Below are positions 19,492-29,381 of a stretch of 41,638 bases of DNA, piece by piece; the stretch's first letter is position 1; every line of letters begins with the position of its first letter. The position numbers and the translations under genes are program-made. Source of the DNA: Caldisericia bacterium (GTDB lineage: Bacteria; Caldisericota; Caldisericia; UBA6126); contig JAQVSG010000011.1 of NCBI GenBank assembly GCA_028700655.1, positions 1 through 41,638 on the forward strand. Reading direction: 5' to 3'. The notes beneath the pieces are model-generated. The model was not told where the DNA came from. It saw nothing but the letters and a program-made list of their open reading frames with translations, and ran no database searches.

Positions 19492-19538
19492 GAGAAATAT
19501 TGATAGACTGATATACAACGATCTTCAATCTTTTCATC

Positions 19539-20138
19539 ATGGAGGATACCGTGAAACAAGTAGAAACGCCTTATGAAACTACAGATATCGAGGATTTAGA
19601 TATATCTGAATCAGGATCATGGAGACCGAGACCGAAAACAAAAAAATCCACCAGTACTAAATTCGTCTCTATTGTAGTTGTTTGTATTATTGTTCTAGGA
19701 CTTCTTTCTTACTATGTTTACTCCCAAACGAACTTCTTTTCTTCCATTGCACCCGATAATCCATCTCAACAAACAGAGGAAGAAGGAATGGTAGAAGAAT
19801 CCCAACCCATTGTCGTGGGGGAGTACTCTGATTCCGCAGAGTTAACTGCTTTAAAAGAAGAAGCATTTACTCTTTTTGGGGAACAAATTCAGGCTTATTT
19901 TTACCAAGATCCAGAGGTTGAAACAAAAATTAATGAATTTGAGGAAAAGCTCAATGAAATTGTACAAAAAACATATGATTACTACGTTGCGGAAAACAAT
20001 GGAGGATGGAGTAATGCTGAGAACAGCTTTATTGACTTTTTACAGAATCTTGACTATGAGGGTGTCCGTTTAAAACAGTCTTCTGTTCCCTATTATCTTG
20101 AACGATTGCAAGCATTAGAAGGTACGAATGAAGAATAA
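19539..20138 (+). CDS. Hypothetical single-TM membrane-anchored protein
   Basis: One TM segment (FVSIVVVCIIVLGLLSYYVYS) after a charged cytoplasmic segment; helical extracytoplasmic part. A GTG at 19551 preceded by ggagg is an alternative start. Confidence 0.7.
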   Translation: MEDTVKQVETPYETTDIEDLDISESGSWRPRPKTKKSTSTKFVSIVVVCIIVLGLLSYYVYSQTNFFSSIAPDNPSQQTEEEGMVEESQPIVVGEYSDSAELTALKEEAFTLFGEQIQAYFYQDPEVETKINEFEEKLNEIVQKTYDYYVAENNGGWSNAENSFIDFLQNLDYEGVRLKQSSVPYYLERLQALEGTNEE

Positions 20139-21570
20139 ACTTATCTCCTATATAGAACTTGCAAAGTCATATCATGTGCAATATGCCGATATTCGGTTTG
20201 AAGAAATCCACTCCCATGATCTTCGCGTACGCAATGAATCTGTGGATTCCAGCCGTACTTCTGTCCAAATTGGATATGGGATTCGTGTTTTAAAAAATGG
20301 ATCTTGGGGCTTTGCCTCTACCAACGATACCCATTGGAAAAGTATAGAAGAAGCTATACGGCAAGCAGTTCAATTGGCTGAAATCGCGGCACAAGTATCG
20401 TCTCAAAACATTCAACTGGCAGTTATACCTGTTGTAGACGATTGTGTACAATCCGTGGCGGTTATTGACCCCTTTAGGGTATCTTTACAAGAAAAAATTG
20501 AATATCTAAAAGAAGCTTCTTCCGCCATGAAGATTCCCTCTATTTTTTTACGGGAAGCGTCCATGTCGTTTCGGAAACTGCATCGTTTTTTTCTCTCTAC
20601 AGAAGGCTCTTTTATCGAACAAACCAGACATGAGTCAGGGTGTGGAATCACTGCTTTTGCGAGAAACGAAAAAGGGGAAATGCAAAGTCGAAGCTACCCC
20701 AATGCGTTTGGTGGAGATTATTCAACCTTTGGGTATGAGTTTGTTCAAAAAACAGACTTGACTGGACATGCTTTACAATGCGCGCAAGAGGCTGTAGCGT
20801 TGGCAAATGCCCCTCTGTGTCCATCGGGAACAAAGGATATCATTATCATGGGCAATCAAATGGCATTGCAGATTCATGAATCGATTGGACATCCAGCAGA
20901 ATTGGATCGGGTGATGGGAAGCGAAGCTGCGTATGCGGGCACATCGTACATGACTCAAGATAAAGTGAGAATTGCTCAGTTGGCATCTACAATTGTTGAT
21001 ATTACAGCAGACGCAACAGTTCCTGGGGCTTTTGGTTTCTTTGCCTATGATGATGAAGGTGTCAAGGCACAGAAAGTCTATCTCATCAAAAACGGTCTAC
21101 TGGAAGGGTATTTGAATTCTCGTGAAACTGCCTTTAAGACCGGCGAAAGGCCTATGGGGGCAATGCGAGCGGATGGATATTGGAATTATCCTTTAATCCG
21201 TATGACATCCATTAACTTATTACCAGGGAATCAAACTCTTGAACAAATGATTCGCGATATTGATGACGGACTTCTATTCGACGGTATCAAAAGTTGGTCG
21301 ATTGATGACCGAAGAATGAATTTCCAATTTGGGTCCCAATATGGCCGAGTGATTCGAAAAGGGAGATTGGAAGAAGTCGTTAAAAATCCAACTTATATGG
21401 GAGAGTCACCTTCGTTTTGGAATGCCTGCGATGCAATCGGAGACGAATCTCAATATCATATCTATGGAGTCCCGAATTGTGGCAAAGGAGAGCCGGGTCA
21501 GATGATGAAGCTTTCTCACGGTACTTCTCCCGCACGATTCCGAAATCAAAAAGTAGGAGTGATCCAATGA
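20128..21570 (+). CDS. tldD: TldD-like metallopeptidase
   Basis: HExxxH motif in QIHESIGHPAELDRVMG; GYLNSRETA, GERPMGAMRADGYWNYPLIRMTSINLLPGN. Confidence 0.93.
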   Translation: MKNKLISYIELAKSYHVQYADIRFEEIHSHDLRVRNESVDSSRTSVQIGYGIRVLKNGSWGFASTNDTHWKSIEEAIRQAVQLAEIAAQVSSQNIQLAVIPVVDDCVQSVAVIDPFRVSLQEKIEYLKEASSAMKIPSIFLREASMSFRKLHRFFLSTEGSFIEQTRHESGCGITAFARNEKGEMQSRSYPNAFGGDYSTFGYEFVQKTDLTGHALQCAQEAVALANAPLCPSGTKDIIIMGNQMALQIHESIGHPAELDRVMGSEAAYAGTSYMTQDKVRIAQLASTIVDITADATVPGAFGFFAYDDEGVKAQKVYLIKNGLLEGYLNSRETAFKTGERPMGAMRADGYWNYPLIRMTSINLLPGNQTLEQMIRDIDDGLLFDGIKSWSIDDRRMNFQFGSQYGRVIRKGRLEEVVKNPTYMGESPSFWNACDAIGDESQYHIYGVPNCGKGEPGQMMKLSHGTSPARFRNQKVGVIQ

Positions 21571-22910
21571 AGATAATGGACTCAGAACTTGCACAACAAA
21601 CCGTACAATATTTAGAAGAAAACTTTTCTGGTTGGGAATATCAAGTATCCTTTCACCAGAAAGAATCCACGATGCTCCGATTTGCACAATCCAATGTTCA
21701 TCAAAATAACCGATCCATTCAAACTTCAACGGACATAGAGTTAGCGCAAGGTAAACGTGTGGCAAAAACAAGTCTTGATACTAGGAATATTGACGAAGTG
21801 ATCCGCTCTATACAGTCTTTACAAGGTATTTGCGAAACCATAGCCGAGAACAATGAGTTTTCTGGGTACCCACTACCGCCCTTACAGATAGACTCCGGTA
21901 AGGAAAACCCTGTGGTTGATGCAAAGGAATTTTATGAAAAAAGTCTGTCCTTCTTTCCGTCGTATTTTCAAAAAATTAAGAATGCCTCATTAGAAGCGTA
22001 CGGAAGTTTTTTATATGAGAACTTTGGGACTGCTTGTGTCAATTCCAATGGACTCCAAAATGAATCTCATTCTTCTTTTGTCCAGTTTCAGTCTCAAATT
22101 ATGAAGGATCGAGTATCGGGGTATTCTCAAACAACAGCCAAAACCATACAGGATCTTTCGATTGATAGAGTGATAGAGGAATCATTGGAAACGTGTTTAA
22201 AAGGCACTTCTCCTTCTATCATAGAGCCTGGATATTATCCTGTTTTTCTGAAACCGGAAGCTGTTTCGGACATTCTTCGAATGATGGCTTTTATCTCGAT
22301 GGGGACAAAATCTATTGACGAAAAAAGGTCGTATCTTTCTGAAAAACTCAATACCCAAGTGCTAGATTCTTGTTTGGATATAACAGAAAACCCTCTTCAT
22401 CCGGAGCAAATATCCATGTATATGGATCATCAGGGGTACCCCCATATTCATCCAGTGCAGTTGATTCAAAAGGGAGTATTCCGAGACATGGTGTTTGATG
22501 ATAAATTTGCAAAAAAATACCACAAACCAAATACAGGGAACGCTTTGCCTGGTAATATGGGACCGATACCCACAAATCTTGTATTGGAGTCTGCGACTAC
22601 ACAAGACCCTGGAGCAATGATATCGCAAGTTGAAAAAGGTATATACGTTACTCGATTTTGGTATGCAAACCCCGTTAGTCCTATTGACGGAGAAGTAACT
22701 GCGCTGACGAGGGACGGTACTTTTTTGATTGAGAAGGGTCAATTGAAACCGATTAAGAATCTTCGATACTCCGACAATATCTTTGAAGTTCTATCAAATA
22801 TTGTTGCTGTTGGTAGTGACTCTCGATTTAATGGTTCTTTTTATGGCGGTACTGTAGCACCTTCTTTACTATGTAAAAAAATGCGATTTACAGAAGTATT
22901 GCCCGAATAG
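21567..22910 (+). CDS. pmbA: TldE/PmbA-like subunit
   Basis: ATGA overlap with tldD stop (ATG at 21567); PmbA-like FENFGTACVNSNGL, SDILRMMAFISM, NALPGNMGPIPTNLVLE, FWYANPVSPIDGEVTALTRDGTFLIEKG. The ORF track start 21417 lies inside tldD. Confidence 0.88.
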   Translation: MKIMDSELAQQTVQYLEENFSGWEYQVSFHQKESTMLRFAQSNVHQNNRSIQTSTDIELAQGKRVAKTSLDTRNIDEVIRSIQSLQGICETIAENNEFSGYPLPPLQIDSGKENPVVDAKEFYEKSLSFFPSYFQKIKNASLEAYGSFLYENFGTACVNSNGLQNESHSSFVQFQSQIMKDRVSGYSQTTAKTIQDLSIDRVIEESLETCLKGTSPSIIEPGYYPVFLKPEAVSDILRMMAFISMGTKSIDEKRSYLSEKLNTQVLDSCLDITENPLHPEQISMYMDHQGYPHIHPVQLIQKGVFRDMVFDDKFAKKYHKPNTGNALPGNMGPIPTNLVLESATTQDPGAMISQVEKGIYVTRFWYANPVSPIDGEVTALTRDGTFLIEKGQLKPIKNLRYSDNIFEVLSNIVAVGSDSRFNGSFYGGTVAPSLLCKKMRFTEVLPE

Positions 22911-22934
22911 ATTGTGGCAAGTTTTTACATATTA

Positions 22935-22967
22935 CAAGCTCTCAATGAATTTGTTCATGGGAGCTTG
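22935..22967. terminator. Candidate bidirectional hairpin between convergent pmbA and dehydrogenase genes
   Basis: Near-perfect inverted repeat CAAGCTCTCAATGAA-tttg-TTCATGGGAGCTTG followed by TTT; overlaps the last codons of the minus-strand gene. T-tracts are weak. Confidence 0.45.
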
Positions 22968-23818
22968 TTTACATTTTGAATGTATTGGTAAAGGGAGGAA
23001 AAATCCTTGTCTTCCATGTTTTCGTTGCATAGAATTGTATACAGATTTTTTGCAGCTGTAGCTGTAAACAATGTGTGATTTAGTTCTTGGGATAATTGTG
23101 TAACCAAATTTAAATCTTTTTTCATACAAGCATTTGAAAATTGAGCTTCAAAATTCCCTTTTTCGATACTTTCCGCCTTGGCTCTTAATACCAAGGAATC
23201 GCCTCCACCATTCCCCAAAATTTCAAGAACTTTCGACAAGGGCAATCCTATGGATTCCCCCAAATGAATAGATTCGGCTAAAGTAGCCATGAAGGAACCT
23301 AAGCATAGATTGTTAATGATTTTCATTTTTGAAGCAAGGCCCGGTTCGGCAAGATAATAGATATGCCTAGAAAGAATAGAAAGAAGGGGTCGAATCGTTT
23401 CATATGCATCCTCGTTACCACTTACTAAAGTCGTTAGCATCCCTTTAGAAGCAGGTATGACACTCCCAAGCACAGGAGATTCTAGATAGTCTACTTTTCT
23501 TTCTTTACACATCGCAAAGAAAGGAAGCACTTCTGTAAAGTGATTGGTGGTTGTGTCAATGATGATGTGGCCTTGTTTGCAAGCGGGTAAGAGCTCTTGC
23601 AAGATGTCCCTTACAGCCGAACTGTCAAATACATTAATAAATATGTGTTGGCATTGTTTTCCTAGAGCGGATAATTTGTTTGTGTAAGGTAAAGAACTGT
23701 TTTCTAAAGCATCTATTGAACGATTCCATAGTAGAAGAGGTGTTTTCTTTTCTGAAAGCCTCTGGATCATCGCTTTCCCTAAGTTGCCATATCCAATAAA
23801 ACCAACTTGATTGTTCAT
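22955..23818 (-). CDS. NAD(P)-dependent beta-hydroxyacid dehydrogenase (3-hydroxyisobutyrate dehydrogenase family)
   Basis: VGFIGYGNLGKAMIQRL Rossmann start; IIDTTTNHF; APVLGS-like ESPVLGSVIPASKGMLTTLVSG; KIINNLCLGSFMATLAESIHLGESIGL. Confidence 0.85.
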   Translation of the reverse strand: MNNQVGFIGYGNLGKAMIQRLSEKKTPLLLWNRSIDALENSSLPYTNKLSALGKQCQHIFINVFDSSAVRDILQELLPACKQGHIIIDTTTNHFTEVLPFFAMCKERKVDYLESPVLGSVIPASKGMLTTLVSGNEDAYETIRPLLSILSRHIYYLAEPGLASKMKIINNLCLGSFMATLAESIHLGESIGLPLSKVLEILGNGGGDSLVLRAKAESIEKGNFEAQFSNACMKKDLNLVTQLSQELNHTLFTATAAKNLYTILCNENMEDKDFSSLYQYIQNVNKLP

Positions 23819-23848
23819 ATATCCTCCTAGATCATTTTAAAAAAGGGT

Positions 23849-25048
23849 TCAAGCTTTTTCTAACGTTGCTTCCCCCATTTGAAACAATGCATATTTTGCA
23901 AGCAGGGGTCCAACAATCTGGCTATAAATTACATTTGCTATAACAATTGTAAGAATAAAATCAAATTCTGGGAAGATACTTTTGACAGTTAAGGCAAACC
24001 CTATGGGTACCCCTGCTTGTGGTAACATTGCATAACCAAGGTATTTGCTAATTTTGGGGGGTATTTTGGCTATTTTACCTGCCCATTGAGGACTCCATAT
24101 CTTTCCGATAGAACGAAGAATAATAGTAGCAAGGCCGATCCATCCAACCGATGGAAGAGTAGTAATATCAAGATTTGCTCCCGAAACAATGAAAAACATA
24201 AGCATAATGGGGGGGGAAAAGTTTTCGATAGCAGAAAATACTTCTGATGATTTTTGAGAGAAATTAGACATTGCTCCACCAAGGGCCATACAACATAAGA
24301 GGTAGGACAATTTGAATGTCAAACAAAGACCCGTTGCGAATAAGAGCATTACCAATGTGAACAAGAGATAGCTAGAATTTCCATGAATGCGCTGGCATGC
24401 ATATGCCAAGAGAAGCCCTAAAATGAGACCCAAGCTAACCGATACAACAATGTCAATCAGAGGATAAAGGATGGAGAAGCCAATGTTAACCGGGGTGCCT
24501 CCCAACATGAATCCGCTCACTACGATTATGGTGTTGAATAAGATGATACCCACTACATCATCGATAGAAACAGCAGCTAATAATAAATTTGTGAAAGGTC
24601 CTTTCGCTCTGTATTCACGGATTACCATAAAGGTACTAGCTGGACCAGTAGCGGCTGCAATAGTGCCTAGTATAAGGATGGCAGGAATGGGCAAACGAAA
24701 CCAAGGATTGAGAAGAAGCAATCCGGCTGCAACAATCACGGCTGTAAACACAGATTGCAGGATAGACAGAATAGCTCCTGGTTTACCAACTAGTTTTAAG
24801 TTTTTTGCGGAGAATGTTTCGCCAATAGAAAACGCAATGAAAGAAAGACCAATTTGTGCAATAATCGAGTCGTAGGACATAAGAGTTGGGCTTATAAGAT
24901 TTAACAGGGATGGACTAACGATCATCCCAAGTACGATATATACTAAAACGGCTGGGTAGTTGTATTTCTTTAAAAGCATCGATCCAGCTAATGCAATGCT
25001 ACCGATGATGCCAATGTTTAAAAAAATATTGGAGGATATTATTTCCAT
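23849..25048 (-). CDS. CPA2-type cation:proton antiporter (copy B)
   Basis: Multiple TM segments; PAVLVYIVLGMIVSPSLL, AAATGPASTFMVIREYRAKGPFTNLLLAAVSIDDVVGIILF with the DD ion-site motif; no C-terminal RCK domain. Confidence 0.88.
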   Translation of the reverse strand: MEIISSNIFLNIGIIGSIALAGSMLLKKYNYPAVLVYIVLGMIVSPSLLNLISPTLMSYDSIIAQIGLSFIAFSIGETFSAKNLKLVGKPGAILSILQSVFTAVIVAAGLLLLNPWFRLPIPAILILGTIAAATGPASTFMVIREYRAKGPFTNLLLAAVSIDDVVGIILFNTIIVVSGFMLGGTPVNIGFSILYPLIDIVVSVSLGLILGLLLAYACQRIHGNSSYLLFTLVMLLFATGLCLTFKLSYLLCCMALGGAMSNFSQKSSEVFSAIENFSPPIMLMFFIVSGANLDITTLPSVGWIGLATIILRSIGKIWSPQWAGKIAKIPPKISKYLGYAMLPQAGVPIGFALTVKSIFPEFDFILTIVIANVIYSQIVGPLLAKYALFQMGEATLEKA

Positions 25049-25058
25049 AGCAGGGTTT

Positions 25059-26255
25059 TCAATTTTCTAAAGAGGCTTCCCCGGTTTGGAACAGTGCATA
25101 TTTAGCGAGAAGAGGACCGACAATTTGGCTATACACAACATTTGCTACCACAATGGTGGTAATAAACTCAAATTCTGGAAATGCAGTTTTTACCGACAAT
25201 GCAAAACCGATTGCTACTCCTGCCTGTGGTAACATGGCATAACCAAGATATTTACTGAATTTGGGGGGGAGTTTAGCGATTTTCCCAGCAAGTTCTGTTC
25301 CCCATAGCTTTCCAATTGTTCGAAGAACAATGGTTGCCAAACCGATCCATCCAACGCTTGGGAGAATTGTGACATCAAGGTTAGCTCCCGAAACAATGAA
25401 GAACATTAACATGATAGGCGGGGAAAAATTTTCAACAATAGAAAATACTTCTGTGGACTTGTTAGAGAAATTTGAAAATGCACCCCCCAATGCCATACAA
25501 CACAGAAGAGGAGAGAGATGAAACGAGGTGCAGAGTCCAGTAGCAAAAAGAATCATACCAAGAGTAAAGATGAGATAGGAGGAACTGCCATGAATTCTTT
25601 GTGTAGAATAGGCTAAAAGAAGACCTAAAACAACCCCCAACCCCAATGAAAGTACAATGTCAATTACAGGCACTAGAATGGAAAAACCTATGTTGACCAT
25701 ACTTTTCCCTAACATGAGCTTACTAACAACAATCATGATATCAAACAACAAGATACCCACAGCGTCGTCGATGGAAACAGCCGCTAACAAGAAATTGGTA
25801 AAAGGCCCCTTGGCTTTATACTCACGAATGACCATAAAAGTGCTTGCTGGAGCTGTAGCTGCTGCAATTGTACCTAGAAGAAGAATCGAAGGAATTGAGA
25901 GCTTGAGCCATGTATTGAAAAGAAGAAGACCTCCTGCTACAACTATGGTTGTAAAAACTGCTTGTAGTATGGAAAGAATAGCACCAGGCTTTCCAACAAA
26001 CTTAAGGTTCTTGATTAGAAACGTTTCTCCAATAGAGAAGGCGATTATTGAAAGGGTTACTTGGGTGATGATAGAGTCATACGATAGCAGTGTGGGGTTG
26101 ATTAAGTTTAACACAGATGGACTGATAAGCATTCCAATAACGATGTATACCAGAACCGCAGGAAAGCTATACTTTTTTAACACAACAGCACCGAGTAGTG
26201 AAATAACAGTAATAAGACCAAGATTTAACAATACATTTGATGTTATCAATTCCAT
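25059..26255 (-). CDS. CPA2-type cation:proton antiporter (copy A, paralog of adjacent gene)
   Basis: Same length and near-collinear sequence to the 23849-25048 product, including AAVSIDDAVGILLF; no RCK domain. Confidence 0.88.
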   Translation of the reverse strand: MELITSNVLLNLGLITVISLLGAVVLKKYSFPAVLVYIVIGMLISPSVLNLINPTLLSYDSIITQVTLSIIAFSIGETFLIKNLKFVGKPGAILSILQAVFTTIVVAGGLLLFNTWLKLSIPSILLLGTIAAATAPASTFMVIREYKAKGPFTNFLLAAVSIDDAVGILLFDIMIVVSKLMLGKSMVNIGFSILVPVIDIVLSLGLGVVLGLLLAYSTQRIHGSSSYLIFTLGMILFATGLCTSFHLSPLLCCMALGGAFSNFSNKSTEVFSIVENFSPPIMLMFFIVSGANLDVTILPSVGWIGLATIVLRTIGKLWGTELAGKIAKLPPKFSKYLGYAMLPQAGVAIGFALSVKTAFPEFEFITTIVVANVVYSQIVGPLLAKYALFQTGEASLEN

Positions 26256-26295
26256 AGGTGTCCCTTGATATGGTTTTTCATATGTTCTTGCGAAA

Positions 26296-26658
26296 TCATG
26301 ACGGGTTTTCTTCTTTTTTCAATGGATTTGCAAGCCCATGAATCTGCAAGACAGGAAGAACAAACATGATGCCAGAACCTTCCTGGTTTAGGTTTAACTC
26401 ATTCTGTATCTCTTTGATGGCCCTATTCAGTGTTTCTTCTGTTCGGATTACAGACATAATCATATGGTTTTCCTGGGTGTGATCGGCTCCTGAAATGAAA
26501 CGTCTAAGGGGATAAAACATGGGCATATCGTCGCTTAGCAATTGTCCCATTCCGTGAGAGTTAATAACAGTAGCACCTCGAACATCAATTTCTAGAAATT
26601 TGGACAATACTAAATTTACGTTTCCACGGCTGTTTAATACAATTACTAAAAGAAACAT
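26296..26658 (-). CDS. Small PII-like signalling protein (antiporter-associated)
   Basis: MFLLVIVLNSRGNVNLVLSKFLEIDVRGATVINSHGMGQLL...MIMSVIRTEETLNRAIKEIQNELN...GSGIMFVLPVLQIHGLA: ferredoxin-like PII-type pattern; directly upstream of the antiporters. Confidence 0.7.
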   Translation of the reverse strand: MFLLVIVLNSRGNVNLVLSKFLEIDVRGATVINSHGMGQLLSDDMPMFYPLRRFISGADHTQENHMIMSVIRTEETLNRAIKEIQNELNLNQEGSGIMFVLPVLQIHGLANPLKKEENPS

Positions 26659-26672
26659 TTGACCCTCTTTTC

Positions 26673-29360
26673 TTATAAAGTTACATAGGAAATAGATATG
26701 TGTTTAAAAGTAGGATTCCATTCTACAGTTGTGCGAAATACTTCAGAAAGGAACCGCAAAGGAACTAGAGTACGGGAATTCATAATCATCGGGGGAGCGT
26801 CAAGGGTAACTGTAGTGGAAATACCATTCTGTTCGACAATGGCTTCTTTTTTACCGATGTATAGAATGACCTTACTATCACCTTGATAAAGTGTAATTTT
26901 ACGTGTTTTTGCATCCCAATCAATACTAACTTTCAGTGAATCTGCTAAGAATCGCAAGGGAACCATTGTTCGATTGTTGTAGATAATAGGAGGACTTTCT
27001 AGAGACATTGCTTCGTCGTTGATAAAAGCCCAGTAATTGTCAATCCAAAGATGAACTTCTGTAATGTTAGTAAATGTGATAAAACTTCGAATTTGTGCAA
27101 ATTGATTGTCTTTTTGGACAAGCCAGGCTAGGTTGTTGTTTCTACGATGGGATGAAAAATGACTGATGAAGCTATTCTTGCCAGTTTTGTCCAGAAGAAT
27201 TTCTTTCTGGTCTTCTATGAACCATATTTTATTTCCATTGGTTTGCCCTTGGCTAAAGTATGATCTTTTGGTAGTTTTTTCGTACAAAGGGATGTCCGGT
27301 CGGATATATAGGCCTAGATCTGATATTGTGATTCGACTATTGTTGGTTTCAAGAGAATAAGAATTTTGATGTGGGTTCATATATATTGCCTTGTTGAGGT
27401 AGAGTGTTGAAAACCCATTTTTTAACGTTTTGAAAGTGACAGAAGCAAGAACTCCTGTTCCATTCATACCTATTCGCTTACGCTCTCGAGAAATAGTAAT
27501 GGAGAGAACGTTGTCTTGCAAAGATGTTCGTATTTTGGGTATAACACCATCTTGAGAGAAGAACGAACCATATTGGTACTGATTTGGCTGTATTTCCAAA
27601 AAGGTTGGATCAAAAAGCAATTCTAGAAAAACAGAATCGGCATTAAGAAGGTTTTTCCCAATAACATCCACCGTAAAATGGGTATTTTTTTGCAAATGCC
27701 ATTGAGAAAAATTCAAAAAAGCTTTTTGGTTTTCTCCATACGGTAAAATCGTAAATCTAGGACAAAGAAAAACAGATTTAAAAGGACTCATTAAATGAAA
27801 TGAAATAGTATACGTGCTTGGGTATATGGAAGGTTTTGGCGTGATTTTAACAATGAATTCACCAGGAGTGGGTATTGTTTCAGGATATACAGATACTTGA
27901 AACAAATCTGTGTTGTAGTTACCAGGGTAGAGAGAAACTGAATCGGCAAAGCCAGCACTTTCCACAGAAATTGTAAAGTAGATATTTTCACCAAGGATCG
28001 CTGTTTTGTAGGGCTCATCCAAGGATGCTGAAAAGTTTCTACCAAAAGAAGAATTAAGCCTAGATGCTGGATCACCGTATAAATTGAAGGAATAGAAGTT
28101 TGCATAATCAAAACTACCCAGCTGTGAATACTTTTTCCAACATTCTTCAATAGCATTGTACAAAGCATCTCCGTAGCTTTGATTGCGAAGTGTGATATTA
28201 CGCACAATTAAATATAGTAATGTTTGATTTCCCCCATTTTGTAAAGACCGCCAGTCTATAGAATACCAGTTTACAGAAGTACCCCCAATGAAGCAACTAA
28301 AGCCATTTAATAAGGCCATTTTTCCCAAATTGGAGTCATGGGGGTATAAGTTTGAACAACACCCAGAAATAAACAAGCCATGATCTTGCGATATGGTATT
28401 GAATGAATTGATATCAAGGACGGTTTCTTCAACCAGCTCTTTTCTTTCGACTTTCCGATTGCTGTTCTTATCTTTGTCCCAAATTTTGGATATCAACTCT
28501 GTATGGGATCCGTGTCCTTCCCACAGAACCATATCAAAAGAGTTCTTTTCCAATAGAAATTCAAAATTTTTTTTCTTCAACGCATATTCTGCAGGGTATG
28601 TGGAGGGTTGTAGACCTCCTTTTTCTCCCATTCGATATGTGTTGTAATTAAGGGGTTTTAAGAGATCTTGAACAATGGATTCCGTCAAAGATGCCCCATC
28701 TGTTCTTTGGTCAATGAAATCCATTTGTTCTGTTTCTTCCATTGCATAGTTCAATATGGTAGAGCTTAACAAAGCTTTTTTCTGAGGGGGCTTGTTTTCA
28801 GTACGAATCATTCGATTGATAATGGTGGACACTTCTTGAGGAGTTTGAAATGGGATTCTCCCAACGCGAACTTCCGCATGAAAAGATATATTTTTATCTC
28901 CGATAAATTCTCCGGTGTAACCGTTTTGATTAACATCAAGATCGGAGTCTAGAGAGCAAAAGAAAAAATCGCTTTGAATGGTGTTGTATTTATATACACC
29001 TGAGTCTCTTGGATAGAAGGGATAGAAGGTTTCATAAGGAATGGTTTTTTCATCTCCTACAAGTACAACATAGCGGAGATTCCACGATTCGAATTTACTG
29101 ATTAAAAAATTGCGTATCTGATCTTGTTTTGTGGTACCTACATATTGATTAAAAATCTCTCCCGTTTCATAGTAGGCTGTTAGCAACCCTTGCTTTTGGC
29201 GGTGCTTGATGAGGGGGTGTAAAACGGTTGTTAATCCAGGAGGGGCAATGATTAAATAATCAACTTGTTCTTTTATGGCTCCTTTTGTTGGGGGGATAAG
29301 AAAAAACACATGGGCAACAAGAAGTCCACAAAGACATAATAATAGAAATTTATTTTTCAT
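26673..29360 (-). CDS. Secreted C25 (gingipain)-like cysteine protease with cohesin-like domain and C-terminal copper amine oxidase N-like domains
   Basis: Signal peptide; C25-like LRYVVLVGDEKTIPYE, VRVGRIPFQTPQEVSTIINRM, VLWEGHGSH (catalytic His region), GLFISGCCSNLYPH (catalytic Cys region), GFSCFIGGTSVNWYS; cohesin-like block HFTVDVIGKNLLNADSVFLELLFDPTFLEIQ...GTGVLASVTFKTLKNGFSTLYL; two CuAO-N-like repeats (NRTMVPLRFLADSLKVSIDWDAKTRKITL and SRTLVPLRFLSEVFRTTVEWNPTFKHISI). Confidence 0.8.
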   Translation of the reverse strand: MKNKFLLLCLCGLLVAHVFFLIPPTKGAIKEQVDYLIIAPPGLTTVLHPLIKHRQKQGLLTAYYETGEIFNQYVGTTKQDQIRNFLISKFESWNLRYVVLVGDEKTIPYETFYPFYPRDSGVYKYNTIQSDFFFCSLDSDLDVNQNGYTGEFIGDKNISFHAEVRVGRIPFQTPQEVSTIINRMIRTENKPPQKKALLSSTILNYAMEETEQMDFIDQRTDGASLTESIVQDLLKPLNYNTYRMGEKGGLQPSTYPAEYALKKKNFEFLLEKNSFDMVLWEGHGSHTELISKIWDKDKNSNRKVERKELVEETVLDINSFNTISQDHGLFISGCCSNLYPHDSNLGKMALLNGFSCFIGGTSVNWYSIDWRSLQNGGNQTLLYLIVRNITLRNQSYGDALYNAIEECWKKYSQLGSFDYANFYSFNLYGDPASRLNSSFGRNFSASLDEPYKTAILGENIYFTISVESAGFADSVSLYPGNYNTDLFQVSVYPETIPTPGEFIVKITPKPSIYPSTYTISFHLMSPFKSVFLCPRFTILPYGENQKAFLNFSQWHLQKNTHFTVDVIGKNLLNADSVFLELLFDPTFLEIQPNQYQYGSFFSQDGVIPKIRTSLQDNVLSITISRERKRIGMNGTGVLASVTFKTLKNGFSTLYLNKAIYMNPHQNSYSLETNNSRITISDLGLYIRPDIPLYEKTTKRSYFSQGQTNGNKIWFIEDQKEILLDKTGKNSFISHFSSHRRNNNLAWLVQKDNQFAQIRSFITFTNITEVHLWIDNYWAFINDEAMSLESPPIIYNNRTMVPLRFLADSLKVSIDWDAKTRKITLYQGDSKVILYIGKKEAIVEQNGISTTVTLDAPPMIMNSRTLVPLRFLSEVFRTTVEWNPTFKHISISYVTL

Positions 29361-29381
29361 GAATAGTATTATCCATTGGAT

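Noticed and set aside
21417-21566. N-terminal extension of PmbA in the ORF track
   Set aside because: Lies inside the tldD end; ATG at 21567 with ATGA overlap gives a standard-length PmbA.
25657-26268. 203-aa plus-strand ORF
   Set aside because: Mirror frame of the antiporter gene; compositionally a shadow ORF, with a matching shadow (24471-24875) in the paralog.
27791-28207. 138-aa minus-strand ORF within the C25 protease gene
   Set aside because: Same-strand alternate frame inside a long, domain-supported CDS.
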